A DNA stretch of 24,392 nt, taken from Lentisphaerota bacterium (lineage in GTDB: Bacteria; Verrucomicrobiota; Lentisphaeria; Oligosphaerales; Oligosphaeraceae). The position numbers and the translations under genes are program-made. Positions 1-6,941 of the stretch are shown here, one piece after another. Where the stretch lies: positions 1 through 24,392 of the forward strand of contig JAAZIZ010000160.1 of assembly GCA_012800565.1 (NCBI GenBank). Reading direction: 5' to 3'. The notes under the pieces were generated by a model that was not told where the DNA came from, searched no databases, and saw nothing but the letters and a program-made list of their open reading frames with translations. Position 1 is the stretch's first letter. Each line of letters opens with the position of its first letter.

Positions 1-48
1 CCCGTTGGGGTTGTTGGCGTCTCGCCGGTTCAATGAATAGGAACCAAC

Positions 49-75
49 CGCCAAGAACGCCAAGAACGCCAAGAG
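49..75 (+). repeat. 9-bp tandem repeat, cgccaagaa x3
   Basis: Three consecutive 9-mers (49-57, 58-66, 67-75); the last ends in g instead of a. The right-hand copy of the dispersed repeat has a single unit at the matching place, so this run has gained or lost exactly two 9-bp units. Confidence 0.9.
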
Positions 76-112
76 ACGGAGTAATGCTTCTGTTTTCCAG
101 GGCTCAAAGCGT

Positions 113-153
113 CACAACGTCCACAACGTCCACAACGTCCACAATGTCCACAT
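113..153 (+). repeat. 9-bp tandem repeat, cacaacgtc x4 (GGACGTTGT on the minus strand)
   Basis: Units lie at 113-121, 122-130, 131-139 and 140-148 (the last cacaatgtc), followed by a partial unit. On the minus strand each unit reads GGACGTTGT, or GGACATTGT for the variant. This shares the GGAC(G) core with the arrays at 8116, 17614 and 24352. Confidence 0.9.
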
Positions 154-291
154 CTGCTGAAACACCCCGTTGGGGTTGTTAGGGTGACGGTTGTTATGGA
201 GATAATGCTTCAGTTTTCTGTAGCGCTCGCTGTTTTCCATACAAAGCCATTGCCTGAGCCGGGCTGCTGCCGCTGCTCCCCGGCCGCTGGA

Positions 292-320
292 TTTTCAATC
301 GAACGATATTACATTATAAA
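292..320 (+). promoter_or_regulatory. Possible sigma70-type promoter upstream of alaS
   Basis: TTTTCA (292-297) and TATAAA (315-320) are separated by 17 nt, about 80 nt before the alaS start, in the only AT-rich part of this intergenic region. The -35 match is weak. This is inference only. Confidence 0.3.
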
Positions 321-398
321 AATCGTCATTACGGTACCGGTAAGATTTCTGCCGGCTTAATCTTTACTGCTTAAATTTCAGGTTTCAAGGTTTTCTGT

Positions 399-2183
399 AT
401 GCGTAAAGCCATCACTGCTGCTGAGTTGCGTCGTCTGTTCCTGGACTTTTTCAAGAGTCACGGCCATGCTGAGATCAAGAGTGCACCGCTGGTTCCGGAT
501 AATGATCCGACCTGTCTGTTCACTACTGCTGGAATGCACCCGCTGGTGCCGTATTTGCTGGGCGAGAAGCATCCGGCCGGCAAACGCCTGACTAATGTGC
601 AGAAATGCTTGCGCACCGGTGATATCGATGAGGTCGGAGACCCTTTCCATCTGACTTTCTTCGAGATGCTGGGCAATTGGTCGCTGGGAGATTATTTCAA
701 AGAAGAGGCCATCGCCATGAGCTACGAATTCCTGACCCGCTGCCTGGGATTCCTGCCGGCGGAAATCAAGATCACCTGCTTTGCCGGCGACGAGAACGCG
801 CCCAAAGATCAGGAAGCCGCTGATATCTGGCAGCGCCACGGCATCCCGGCCCATAATATTTACTTCCTCGGCAAAGATGATAACTGGTGGGGTCCAGCCG
901 GACAAACCGGGCCCTGCGGACCGGATACAGAGATGTTTGTACCCCTGGACCGGCCGGATTGCGGTCCGGATTGCGGCCCGGCCTGCGGCTGCGGCAAATG
1001 GGTGGAAATCTGGAACGACGTCTTTATGCAGTACAACAAGACTGCAGACGGGCAGTATGTACCGCTGGAGCATCCGAATGTCGATACCGGTATGGGGGTG
1101 GAGCGGGTGACCGCTTTTATGCAGGGAGTCAAGAGCGCTTATCAGACCGAGCTTTTCCGGGGTATCTTCAGCAAAATTCAGGAGCTTACGGGGCGTTCTG
1201 ATGCTGATCATGACAACCGCAGTGCGCGGATTGTGGCAGAGCATCTGCGGGCCGCCACTTTCCTGATTGGCGATGGCGTGAAGCCCAGCAATGTCGACCA
1301 GGGCTATGTGTTGCGGCGGCTGATCCGCCGGGCCATCCGTGAAGCCCGCAAACTGGGTATCAGCGGTCTGTTCACAGTTGATATTGCTGAAGTGGTGGTG
1401 CGGGAGTATTCCCCCGCCTATCCGGAATTGGCTGAACACTCCGCGACTATCCTGGAAGAACTGCGCCGGGAGGAGGAACAGTTCGGCAAAACCCTGGAAA
1501 ACGGCACTCGTGAATTCAACAAGCTGATAAGCAAGATTCCGGATTTCGTGACCAAGAAGGTCATCAGCGGCAAACATGCTTTCAATCTCTATGAGACCTA
1601 CGGATTCCCGCTGGAATTGACTGTCGAAATGGCGGCTGAACGCGGCTTTACGGTCGATGAACCGGGATTCCGCCAGGCTTACGAACAACATCAGGCCCTG
1701 TCCCGGGCCGGCGCAGAGCAGAAATTCAAAGGTGGCCTGGCAGACCAGTCGGATGCTACCGCCGCGCTGCATACCGCTACTCATCTCCTGCACCAGGCCT
1801 TGCGCCTGGTTTTAGGTGAACATGTGGCTCAGAGCGGCTCGAATATCACCGCCGAACGCCTGCGCTTCGATTTCAGCCACCCTGAGAAAATGACACCGGA
1901 GCAACTGGCTGAGGTCGAAAAGATTGTCAATACCCAAATCCAGCGGAATCTGCCGATTACCTGCGCTGAAATGTCTCTGGCCGAGGCCAAAAAATGCGGG
2001 GCCATCGGATTGTTCGAGGATAAATACGGTGAAGTGGTGAAACTCTACAGCATGGGTGACTTCTCCCGCGAAATCTGCGGCGGACCGCATGCCCTGAATA
2101 CTGGCGCACTGGGACATTTCAAAATCTTGAAAGAAGAGAGCTCGAGCCGCGGAGTCCGGCGGATCAAGGCTGTGCTGCAGTGA
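399..2183 (+). CDS. alaS: Alanine--tRNA ligase, short form lacking the C-terminal domain
   Basis: This cytoplasmic class II synthetase charges tRNA-Ala and edits mischarged Ser and Gly. Seen in the 594-residue product: catalytic core with TFFEMLGNWSLGDYF (86-100) and motif 3 VDTGMGVERVTAF (228-240). The editing site follows, with HTATH (458-462) and CGGPH (560-564), the HxxxH and CxxxH zinc ligands of AlaRS editing domains. A Cys cluster DCGPDCGPACGC (187-198) may bind metal. Bacterial AlaRS is usually about 850-880 residues. Here the chain stops right after the editing domain, so the DHHA1/C-Ala domain is missing, and the stretch before HTATH is also compressed. The reading frame is otherwise clean, so this is a lineage-specific short form and not a truncation. 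I recall similar short forms from candidate-phyla bacteria. No clear Shine-Dalgarno precedes the ATG; the start was chosen by alignment of MRKAITAAELRRLFLDFF with family N-termini. First gene of the plus-strand run. Confidence 0.96.
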   Translation: MRKAITAAELRRLFLDFFKSHGHAEIKSAPLVPDNDPTCLFTTAGMHPLVPYLLGEKHPAGKRLTNVQKCLRTGDIDEVGDPFHLTFFEMLGNWSLGDYFKEEAIAMSYEFLTRCLGFLPAEIKITCFAGDENAPKDQEAADIWQRHGIPAHNIYFLGKDDNWWGPAGQTGPCGPDTEMFVPLDRPDCGPDCGPACGCGKWVEIWNDVFMQYNKTADGQYVPLEHPNVDTGMGVERVTAFMQGVKSAYQTELFRGIFSKIQELTGRSDADHDNRSARIVAEHLRAATFLIGDGVKPSNVDQGYVLRRLIRRAIREARKLGISGLFTVDIAEVVVREYSPAYPELAEHSATILEELRREEEQFGKTLENGTREFNKLISKIPDFVTKKVISGKHAFNLYETYGFPLELTVEMAAERGFTVDEPGFRQAYEQHQALSRAGAEQKFKGGLADQSDATAALHTATHLLHQALRLVLGEHVAQSGSNITAERLRFDFSHPEKMTPEQLAEVEKIVNTQIQRNLPITCAEMSLAEAKKCGAIGLFEDKYGEVVKLYSMGDFSREICGGPHALNTGALGHFKILKEESSSRGVRRIKAVLQ

Positions 2184-2265
2184 TTCCAGGCCAGGTTGTC
2201 CCGCAGGCGGGGGCTGGAGCCGCTTTGCGGAGGCCGGACCAGCGCAATACTTCTTGGGAGCTGTG

Positions 2266-3432
2266 ATGCCTGAGCCCAATGCAATATGGATAATCACTGG
2301 TGAGGCCTCCGGTGATGATTATGGTGCCCGCTTGGCTGAGAAGCTGCGGCAGCTGGCACCCGGTGTGCAATTGTACGGGATGGGCGGGGAACAGCTGCGC
2401 CAGGCCGGAGTGGAAATCGCCATTGATTCTTCTGAACTGGGAGTGGTGGGCTTTGTGGAGGTGCTGCGCCACCTGCCAAAGTTTTTCCGGCTGTTCCGGG
2501 ATTTATCGACCCGCATCCGCAAGCAGCATCCGGCCGCCGTGGTCCTGATCGACTACCCGGGCTTTAATCTGCGCCTGGCCAAAAAATTGCGTGGTTCCGG
2601 CATCCCGGTGTTCTATTACATCAGTCCGCAAGTCTGGGCTTGGAAGAAGGGCCGCATCAAGACTATAGTCCACAGCGTGGCCAGGCTGTTCTGCATCTTT
2701 CCTTTCGAACCGGCAGTCTACGCCGGCACCACCCTGCCGGTGGAGTTTGTCGGGCATCCTTTGCTGCCGGCGCTCGCACCGTATCGCAAACGGACAGTCC
2801 AGCGTGATCCGAACCTGGTGCTGCTGTTGCCCGGCAGCCGCAGCGGTGAGCTGCATTACATCCTGCCAACCTTGCTGCAGACGGCAGCAACGCTGCAGCA
2901 GCAGCGGCCGGAACTGCGCTTCGTCCTGTCTCTGCCCCGGGAAAAGACCATGATGGTCGCCCGGGAAATCATTTCGCGTCAGAAGCAGAAGTACGGACTG
3001 CTGCCACCCTTGGAATTGTGCCTGGGCCAGACCCGGGAGATGATGACCCGGGCCTCGGCAGGCATTGCCGCCAGCGGCACGGTGACGGTTGAGGCGGCGA
3101 TTCTGGATTTGCCCCTGGTGGTGACTTATCGTCTCAACTGGTTGTCCTGGCTGTTGGGCAAATGGCTGGTGAAGCTGCCTTGGATCAGCATTGCCAATCT
3201 GGTCTGCAATGCCTGCGTATATGAGGAATATCTCCAGGACCAGGCTACGCCGGAAAACCTGTCCCGGGCACTGTTGCAGATTCTTCCTGACGGCAGTCGC
3301 CGCCAGGAAGTCCTGACAGGCTTGCAGCGTACTCGCGAGTTGCTGGGCGGCGATGTCGATGTCGCCGACCGGGTGGCCCGGAGAATCCTGCTGGATACAT
3401 TTGAAAGTTTACCTGAAGGCACTGTGATATGA
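2266..3432 (+). CDS. lpxB: Lipid-A-disaccharide synthase
   Basis: LpxB is a GT19 glycosyltransferase that joins UDP-2,3-diacylglucosamine and lipid X to make the tetraacyl disaccharide of lipid A, at the inner face of the inner membrane. Seen: the N-terminal signature IWIITGEASGDDYGARL, then GMGG, the region around VVGFVEVLRHLP, the VLIDYPGFNLRLAKKLR block, the YYISPQVWAWKKGRI signature, FPFEP and FVGHPL. The C-terminal half has LLPGSRSGEL and the SGTVTVEAAI donor-site region. Length (388 aa) is normal for the family. ATG 2266 is preferred over in-frame TTG 2254 and GTG 2263 because GGGAG lies 5 nt upstream. The gene overlaps the next one by four bases (ATGA), so the two are probably translationally coupled. 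It shows that the organism makes lipid A. Confidence 0.96.
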   Translation: MPEPNAIWIITGEASGDDYGARLAEKLRQLAPGVQLYGMGGEQLRQAGVEIAIDSSELGVVGFVEVLRHLPKFFRLFRDLSTRIRKQHPAAVVLIDYPGFNLRLAKKLRGSGIPVFYYISPQVWAWKKGRIKTIVHSVARLFCIFPFEPAVYAGTTLPVEFVGHPLLPALAPYRKRTVQRDPNLVLLLPGSRSGELHYILPTLLQTAATLQQQRPELRFVLSLPREKTMMVAREIISRQKQKYGLLPPLELCLGQTREMMTRASAGIAASGTVTVEAAILDLPLVVTYRLNWLSWLLGKWLVKLPWISIANLVCNACVYEEYLQDQATPENLSRALLQILPDGSRRQEVLTGLQRTRELLGGDVDVADRVARRILLDTFESLPEGTVI

Positions 3433-4211
3433 CAGCATTGGGAGTTACAGTTCTGGCCAGCGGCAGCGCCGGCAATGCCCTTCTGGTGCATAATCACCAG
3501 GAGGGTCTGCTGATCGACAGCGGCTTGAGCCTGCGGGCACTGCGACAACGAATGCGCATCAGCGGCCTGTCGGAAAATATGGTTAAGGGTATTCTTATTA
3601 CTCATGAACACATCGACCATATCCGTGGTTTGAGAGTCTGTGCCGAGTATTTCAAAGTGCCTGTCTATGCCAGCCGCCTCTGTGCTGAAAAATTGCGTTA
3701 TCTTGATCCGAAGCTGGGCGCGGTGGTGCGCTTTGCACCTGGCGGAGAGTTCCAACTGGGGGAATTCAAGATCACGCCTTTCCCGCTGGAACACGACGCA
3801 GTCGATCCGGTGGGATATGTCATCAGTCGCTGTTCCCGGAAGATTGGTCTGGCCATGGACTTGGGGCAGGCCGGCCGGATGACGGAATTCCAGCTGCGCA
3901 GCTGCGATACAATATTGCTGGAGAGCAATCACGACCTGAATATGCTGGCGGCGTCACAGCGGCCCTGGTATCTGAAGCAGCGCATTCTGGGGCCGCAGGG
4001 GCATCTGAGCAACCAGCAGAGCAGCGAATGCCTGGCCAGAGTGCTCTCACCCAATACCCGCAATGTGATTCTGATGCATCTGAGCCAGGAATGCAATACC
4101 GCGGCTCTGGCTGATGCCAGTGCCCGCGCAGAGCTGCAGAAGCTGCAGCGAACGGATGTGAATCTGATGGTCTCACATCAGGATAAGCCCCTGGAGACCG
4201 CCTGGGCCTGA
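3429..4211 (+). CDS. YycJ/WalJ-like metallo-beta-lactamase-fold hydrolase
   Basis: Predicted cytoplasmic dinuclear-metal hydrolase of 260 aa. Seen: N-terminal VLASGSAGNALLV, metal motif THEHIDH (58-64), His122, bridging Asp in AMDLG (144), then ESNHD (165-169) and the GHLSN block (191-195). The combination of SGSxGN start, ESNHD, LKxRI and GHLSN is what I associate with YycJ (WalJ). That family is linked in Bacillus to DNA repair nuclease activity and, by operon, to the WalKR cell-wall regulon; the role here is not shown by sequence. The start codon overlaps the lpxB stop by four bases. Membership of an lpxB operon fits a general housekeeping role. The general MBL fold is certain; the subfamily is likely. 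Confidence 0.88.
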   Translation: MTALGVTVLASGSAGNALLVHNHQEGLLIDSGLSLRALRQRMRISGLSENMVKGILITHEHIDHIRGLRVCAEYFKVPVYASRLCAEKLRYLDPKLGAVVRFAPGGEFQLGEFKITPFPLEHDAVDPVGYVISRCSRKIGLAMDLGQAGRMTEFQLRSCDTILLESNHDLNMLAASQRPWYLKQRILGPQGHLSNQQSSECLARVLSPNTRNVILMHLSQECNTAALADASARAELQKLQRTDVNLMVSHQDKPLETAWA

Positions 4212-4246
4212 AGCCGAACAGCCCCAATCTACCCCGAAATTAATCC

Positions 4247-5335
4247 ATGCGACAAATTTTTCTGGCCATGCTATTGTTCCTGGTGCTGTGCAGCGTCAGC
4301 CACGCCGATGAATTGCCACCGGCCCAGCGGTTGCTGGAAATCGCCAAGACTTTCGAGGTAACGGCGCTGGCCGCGCCGCCGGCCTGGGCCTCTCCGGATG
4401 CTCCGCTATTGTTCCAGGCCGCCTGGCTGAGTGATTTGCATATCACCGATGCAGAGAGCCTGGCCTTGGTCAAAGCCGCCTGCAATATTTTGCGTGATGA
4501 ACTCAAGCCGGCACTGACTTTTATCACCGGTGATAACTGTGCTTTGCCTGAGAGCATGCTGCCACCCGCCGCAGGAAAAAACCTCTCTCTGCGCCGTCAG
4601 GAATGGCTGCGGGATTTCCTGAAGCAGGAATTATCCCGGCCTTATATCATCATTCCCGGTGACAACTGGCCGTGGGAATTCGAGAATGTCTTCGGCAGCG
4701 ACAAGCAGAGCTTCACTTATGCCGGATTTCATTTCATTGTCGCCAGTTTGGACCAGCAGGCTGTGGGCAAAGAGGGATGCCTGGTCTTCAATGAATCAAG
4801 CTGGCAGTGGCTGGAGCAGGAATTGCGCCAGAATGCTACCCGCCCCTGCATCTTTATCATGCACGAACCGGCTTATCCGCCCTGCTTCCTGGAAGCAGGG
4901 CGCTTGACCGCACTGTTTGACGCCCACCCGCAACTGCTGCTGGCCATGGGAGGCCATCTGCATCTCGACCTGGAATTCCGGCGCGGGAACTGGACCCAGT
5001 GGTGTGCCCCCGCCCTGGGGCGCAGTCATCGCCCGGCCTTCAAATTGCTGTCTTTTTATGCCGGCCGGATTGTGATGAACAGCTGGGAATGGCAGGCGAA
5101 CGCCAGGCGTTTCGAGTCGGTTTGCAAATGGCAGCAGGTCGAGGTTCCTGAACATCTGCATTCCAAGGCTGCGCCCCAGACACAGTTCCAGCCCGAGAAT
5201 CATTTCCTGTATCCGCCTGCACCGCGGCAGAAAGTCCCGCAGTTAGGGCAGCGGCAGCAGGAATATTCCGCCATGACCATGCAGTTTATCCTTGAAATCG
5301 GTTTATCCACTTTTTTCCCGAAACTTAACCCTTGA
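4247..5335 (+). CDS. Exported calcineurin-like metallophosphoesterase
   Basis: 362 aa with a clear signal peptide (MRQIFLAMLLFLVLCSVSHA, cleavage after residue 20), so probably periplasmic. Metal-binding blocks in order: SDLH (62-65), TGDN (94-97), PGDNWPWE (137-144), MHEP, and GGHLHLD near residue 243. These are the five blocks of the calcineurin-like fold. The third block is unusual: families typically have GNH(D/E) with a catalytic His, but here it reads GDNW, so the usual His is missing. The last 80 residues are not recognisable and rich in Gln and Pro. The substrate is unknown. The gene lies 35 nt after the yycJ-like gene, and its stop overlaps the next start by one base (TGATG). Confidence 0.8.
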   Translation: MRQIFLAMLLFLVLCSVSHADELPPAQRLLEIAKTFEVTALAAPPAWASPDAPLLFQAAWLSDLHITDAESLALVKAACNILRDELKPALTFITGDNCALPESMLPPAAGKNLSLRRQEWLRDFLKQELSRPYIIIPGDNWPWEFENVFGSDKQSFTYAGFHFIVASLDQQAVGKEGCLVFNESSWQWLEQELRQNATRPCIFIMHEPAYPPCFLEAGRLTALFDAHPQLLLAMGGHLHLDLEFRRGNWTQWCAPALGRSHRPAFKLLSFYAGRIVMNSWEWQANARRFESVCKWQQVEVPEHLHSKAAPQTQFQPENHFLYPPAPRQKVPQLGQRQQEYSAMTMQFILEIGLSTFFPKLNP

Positions 5336-5589
5336 TGTCACTTCCTTCTGCTTCAGAGAGCCAGCGCCGCGAATTCGGCCCTCAGCCGATTGCGGCAATT
5401 CTGCAGGAACTGGGCTTGCGCAGCCGCGATCTGGTGAATGCATCCACGGAACAGCTTACTTACAAGATGGTCTCCAAGGCCTGCCGCGGCCGCTGGCTGA
5501 GCAATAATGTCAGGGGGAAAGTACTGCGGGCACTCAATAAAGCCAGCGGCGGGAATTATACCCTGCCCGACTTGTTTAATTATTCCTGA
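5335..5589 (+). CDS. Conserved small basic protein of unknown function (helix-turn-helix-like)
   Basis: 84 aa. The core from about residue 18 to 84 (PIAAILQELGLRSRDLV, then EQLTYKMVSKACRGRWL, then KVLRALNKASG and YTLPDLFNY) is basic and looks all-helical. The spacing resembles XRE-type HTH domains, in which a repressor-like four-helix bundle ends in a hydrophobic segment. I recall similar small proteins in PVC bacteria. DNA or RNA binding is therefore plausible but unproven. The ATG start shares one base with the stop of the phosphoesterase gene, and an upstream in-frame TTG (5332) is less likely. It is the last protein gene of the plus-strand run, and the tRNA promoter starts 12 nt downstream. 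Confidence 0.75.
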   Translation: MSLPSASESQRREFGPQPIAAILQELGLRSRDLVNASTEQLTYKMVSKACRGRWLSNNVRGKVLRALNKASGGNYTLPDLFNYS

Positions 5590-5600
5590 AAGTGCACTGC

Positions 5601-5628
5601 TTGAAAACTCTGGAACTGAGCTTATAGT
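5601..5628 (+). promoter_or_regulatory. Sigma70-type promoter for tRNA-Gln
   Basis: TTGAAA (5601-5606), a 16-nt spacer and TATAGT (5623-5628) end 13 nt before the tRNA 5' end. The distance fits a short 5' leader. TAGTAT (5625-5630) is an alternative -10 with an 18-nt spacer. Confidence 0.65.
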
Positions 5629-5641
5629 ATGCTTTCGCCCT

Positions 5642-5715
5642 AACCCCGTGGTGTAATGGCAGCACAACTGGTTTTGGTCCAGTTAGTCTAGGTTCGAATC
5701 CTGGCGGGGTTGCCA
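5642..5715 (+). tRNA. tRNA-Gln (anticodon UUG)
   Basis: The cloverleaf folds by hand. Acceptor AACCCCG (5642-5648) pairs with CGGGGTT (5705-5711), followed by discriminator G and an encoded CCA (5713-5715). The D stem is GTGT/GCAC with a GG in the loop. The anticodon stem is ACTGG/CCAGT around the loop TTTTGGT, giving anticodon TTG (codon CAA). The T arm is CTAGG, TTCGAAT, CCTGG. Total 74 nt including CCA, with no intron. It has its own promoter and terminator. Confidence 0.95.
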
Positions 5716-5726
5716 CAGACATTGTC

Positions 5727-5754
5727 GCCGCCCGATCCCCGGGCGGCTTTTTTT
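5727..5754 (+). terminator. Rho-independent terminator after tRNA-Gln
   Basis: Perfect 8-bp stem GCCGCCCG / CGGGCGGC around loop ATCCC, followed directly by seven T (5748-5754). It points to the plus strand only, since no T run lies on the other side. It closes the alaS-to-tRNA block before the convergent minus-strand gene. Confidence 0.93.
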
Positions 5755-5759
5755 ATCTG

Positions 5760-6896
5760 TTATTCCTGGTTCAGGGACTTCTTCAGGACATAGGTTGAGA
5801 GAATCGTCACGCTGATATCATCCAGAGTCCCGAAAAAAGGTATCGCATCCGGAATCAAATCTATGGGCAGCAGGACCCAGATAACGGCAGTAATCAGCAT
5901 TAACACTATTCGAGGGACGGCGGCAATGCTGACAAGCAGGCTGTCGTAGGTATACAGGCGCTGATTGGGCAGCAGGAAAAATCCGTCACTGCCGCCTTGG
6001 ATATGGACCAGATTATAGGAGTATACCATTTTGCGGGTGATCACCGCCGCCAGCGCCCGGGCCTCTTCGTCGTCGGCAGCAGCAGAGGGGTAGGCATCCT
6101 TGACCATTTGCAGAAAATGCGCTTCAGAGAGTTTCTGATTGCCGGCAAACAGCCTCTGCATGGTGTTCAGCACGACCCGCAGCAGCGCCTCGTCTATGCC
6201 GTTGCTGATCTGCAGGCTCGCAATGACATTCTCGAAGAAGATGGTCTTGTCGTAGCGGCAGAACTGCCAGGACAGCCCGAAGAGAAACAGCAGCGAACCG
6301 AGCAGGAATTCTGGTTCCGGGGCTGCCGCCAAGGTCTGGCTCAGCGGGATCAGCAGCAGTATAATCAGCCCGGCCAGCTTGAGCTTCAGGAATCTGCAGC
6401 TGAGGATAAACAGGCAGATGATGGCCAGCAGCGAGATTTTCCAGTTGGCAAAGATATCCACCAGCCAAGGCGGCAGGAAGCGCTCCCCGCTGGCATGGAT
6501 GAAATCCTCAACTGTGCTGAGCAAATCGGCGAACAACCCGCTGGACTCCGGGAACAGCGGCTGCGGGGTGGGGTCGCCCAGGATTCGGGCCAGGAACAGC
6601 GCCCAGGGGAAGATGGCGATGAACTGCAGCACCAGATTGGCTCCGGCCGGACGCCCGAACAGATACAGCTCCCAGTTGAGGGTCGCAGCCAGAACAAAGG
6701 CCAATAGCAGGGTCACGATGCCCTGCTGGTACAGGAAGACGCCCTCGACCTGAAAAAAACCGTCATGGGCGAAAGCGATAAATGCGCCCAGATAGAGCAA
6801 CGCCACTGCATAGAACTTCGGGTCGCGGGCGGAGGCGATGCCGCCGCCCAGAGACAGCGTCCGGGAGGGAAATATGCTGGAGAGGATTTTTTTCAC
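5760..6896 (-). CDS. Multi-pass membrane protein with C-terminal DUF1232
   Basis: 378 aa. Hydrophobic segments lie at roughly 29-46, 58-80, 84-104, 151-168, 172-190, 198-212 and near the C-terminus. The last 55 residues contain VLLPIDLIPDAIPFFGTLDD, the hallmark of DUF1232 (YkvA-like): a hydrophobic helix, a PxDLIPD core and a GxxDD turn. The long middle part (about 215-320) is soluble and mostly helical. The function is unknown. The start is a GTG with no clear Shine-Dalgarno, supported only by being the first start codon of the frame. The gene follows the 369-residue membrane protein gene by 45 nt and is probably co-transcribed with it. Confidence 0.8.
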   Translation of the reverse strand: MKKILSSIFPSRTLSLGGGIASARDPKFYAVALLYLGAFIAFAHDGFFQVEGVFLYQQGIVTLLLAFVLAATLNWELYLFGRPAGANLVLQFIAIFPWALFLARILGDPTPQPLFPESSGLFADLLSTVEDFIHASGERFLPPWLVDIFANWKISLLAIICLFILSCRFLKLKLAGLIILLLIPLSQTLAAAPEPEFLLGSLLFLFGLSWQFCRYDKTIFFENVIASLQISNGIDEALLRVVLNTMQRLFAGNQKLSEAHFLQMVKDAYPSAAADDEEARALAAVITRKMVYSYNLVHIQGGSDGFFLLPNQRLYTYDSLLVSIAAVPRIVLMLITAVIWVLLPIDLIPDAIPFFGTLDDISVTILSTYVLKKSLNQE

Positions 6897-6941
6897 GGCA
6901 GACTGCAGAGTTGAGGGTATGATTGGAGTCAGGCGCCGGGT

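Larger units (their letters stand above)
1..238 (+). repeat. Dispersed repeat, left copy (one full unit cut by the window edge, plus a partial second unit)
   Basis: Positions 1-153 match the reverse complement of 17614-17757 over nearly their whole length. Shared blocks in order are gttgttggcgtctcgccggt, tcaatga, aaccgccaag, a gatgcttc/aatgcttc block, gttttccaggg and a final run of gtccac units. The left copy has 18 extra nt inside the cgccaagaa run (49-75). A second, shortened unit starts at 157 (ctgaaac) and repeats ccgttggggttgtt, taatgcttc and agttttc up to about 238, without the internal arrays. Positions 161-180 can fold into a hairpin (CCCC GTT GGGG, with AAC/GTT flanks). No protein is encoded. 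The origin is unknown: it may be a non-autonomous mobile repeat or a conserved structured element. Confidence 0.8.

Noticed and set aside
1..153. Possible CRISPR array because of regularly spaced repeats
   Set aside because: Units are 9 bp with no spacers, no 25-40 bp repeats are present, and no cas gene lies in the window.
378..1793. Long open frame on the minus strand (471 codons) opposite alaS
   Set aside because: It lies wholly antisense to a gene with clear AlaRS motifs. Its translation shows no domain or signal, and it arises from the codon bias of alaS.
3126..3932. 268-codon minus-strand frame spanning the end of lpxB and the start of the yycJ-like gene
   Set aside because: Both plus-strand genes are well supported by motifs and overlap by an ATGA junction; the minus frame has none.
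5997..6707. 236-codon plus-strand frame opposite the DUF1232 membrane protein gene
   Set aside because: Its composition (very rich in Gln, Arg and Glu) is the mirror of the hydrophobic codons on the minus strand. There is no start signal.
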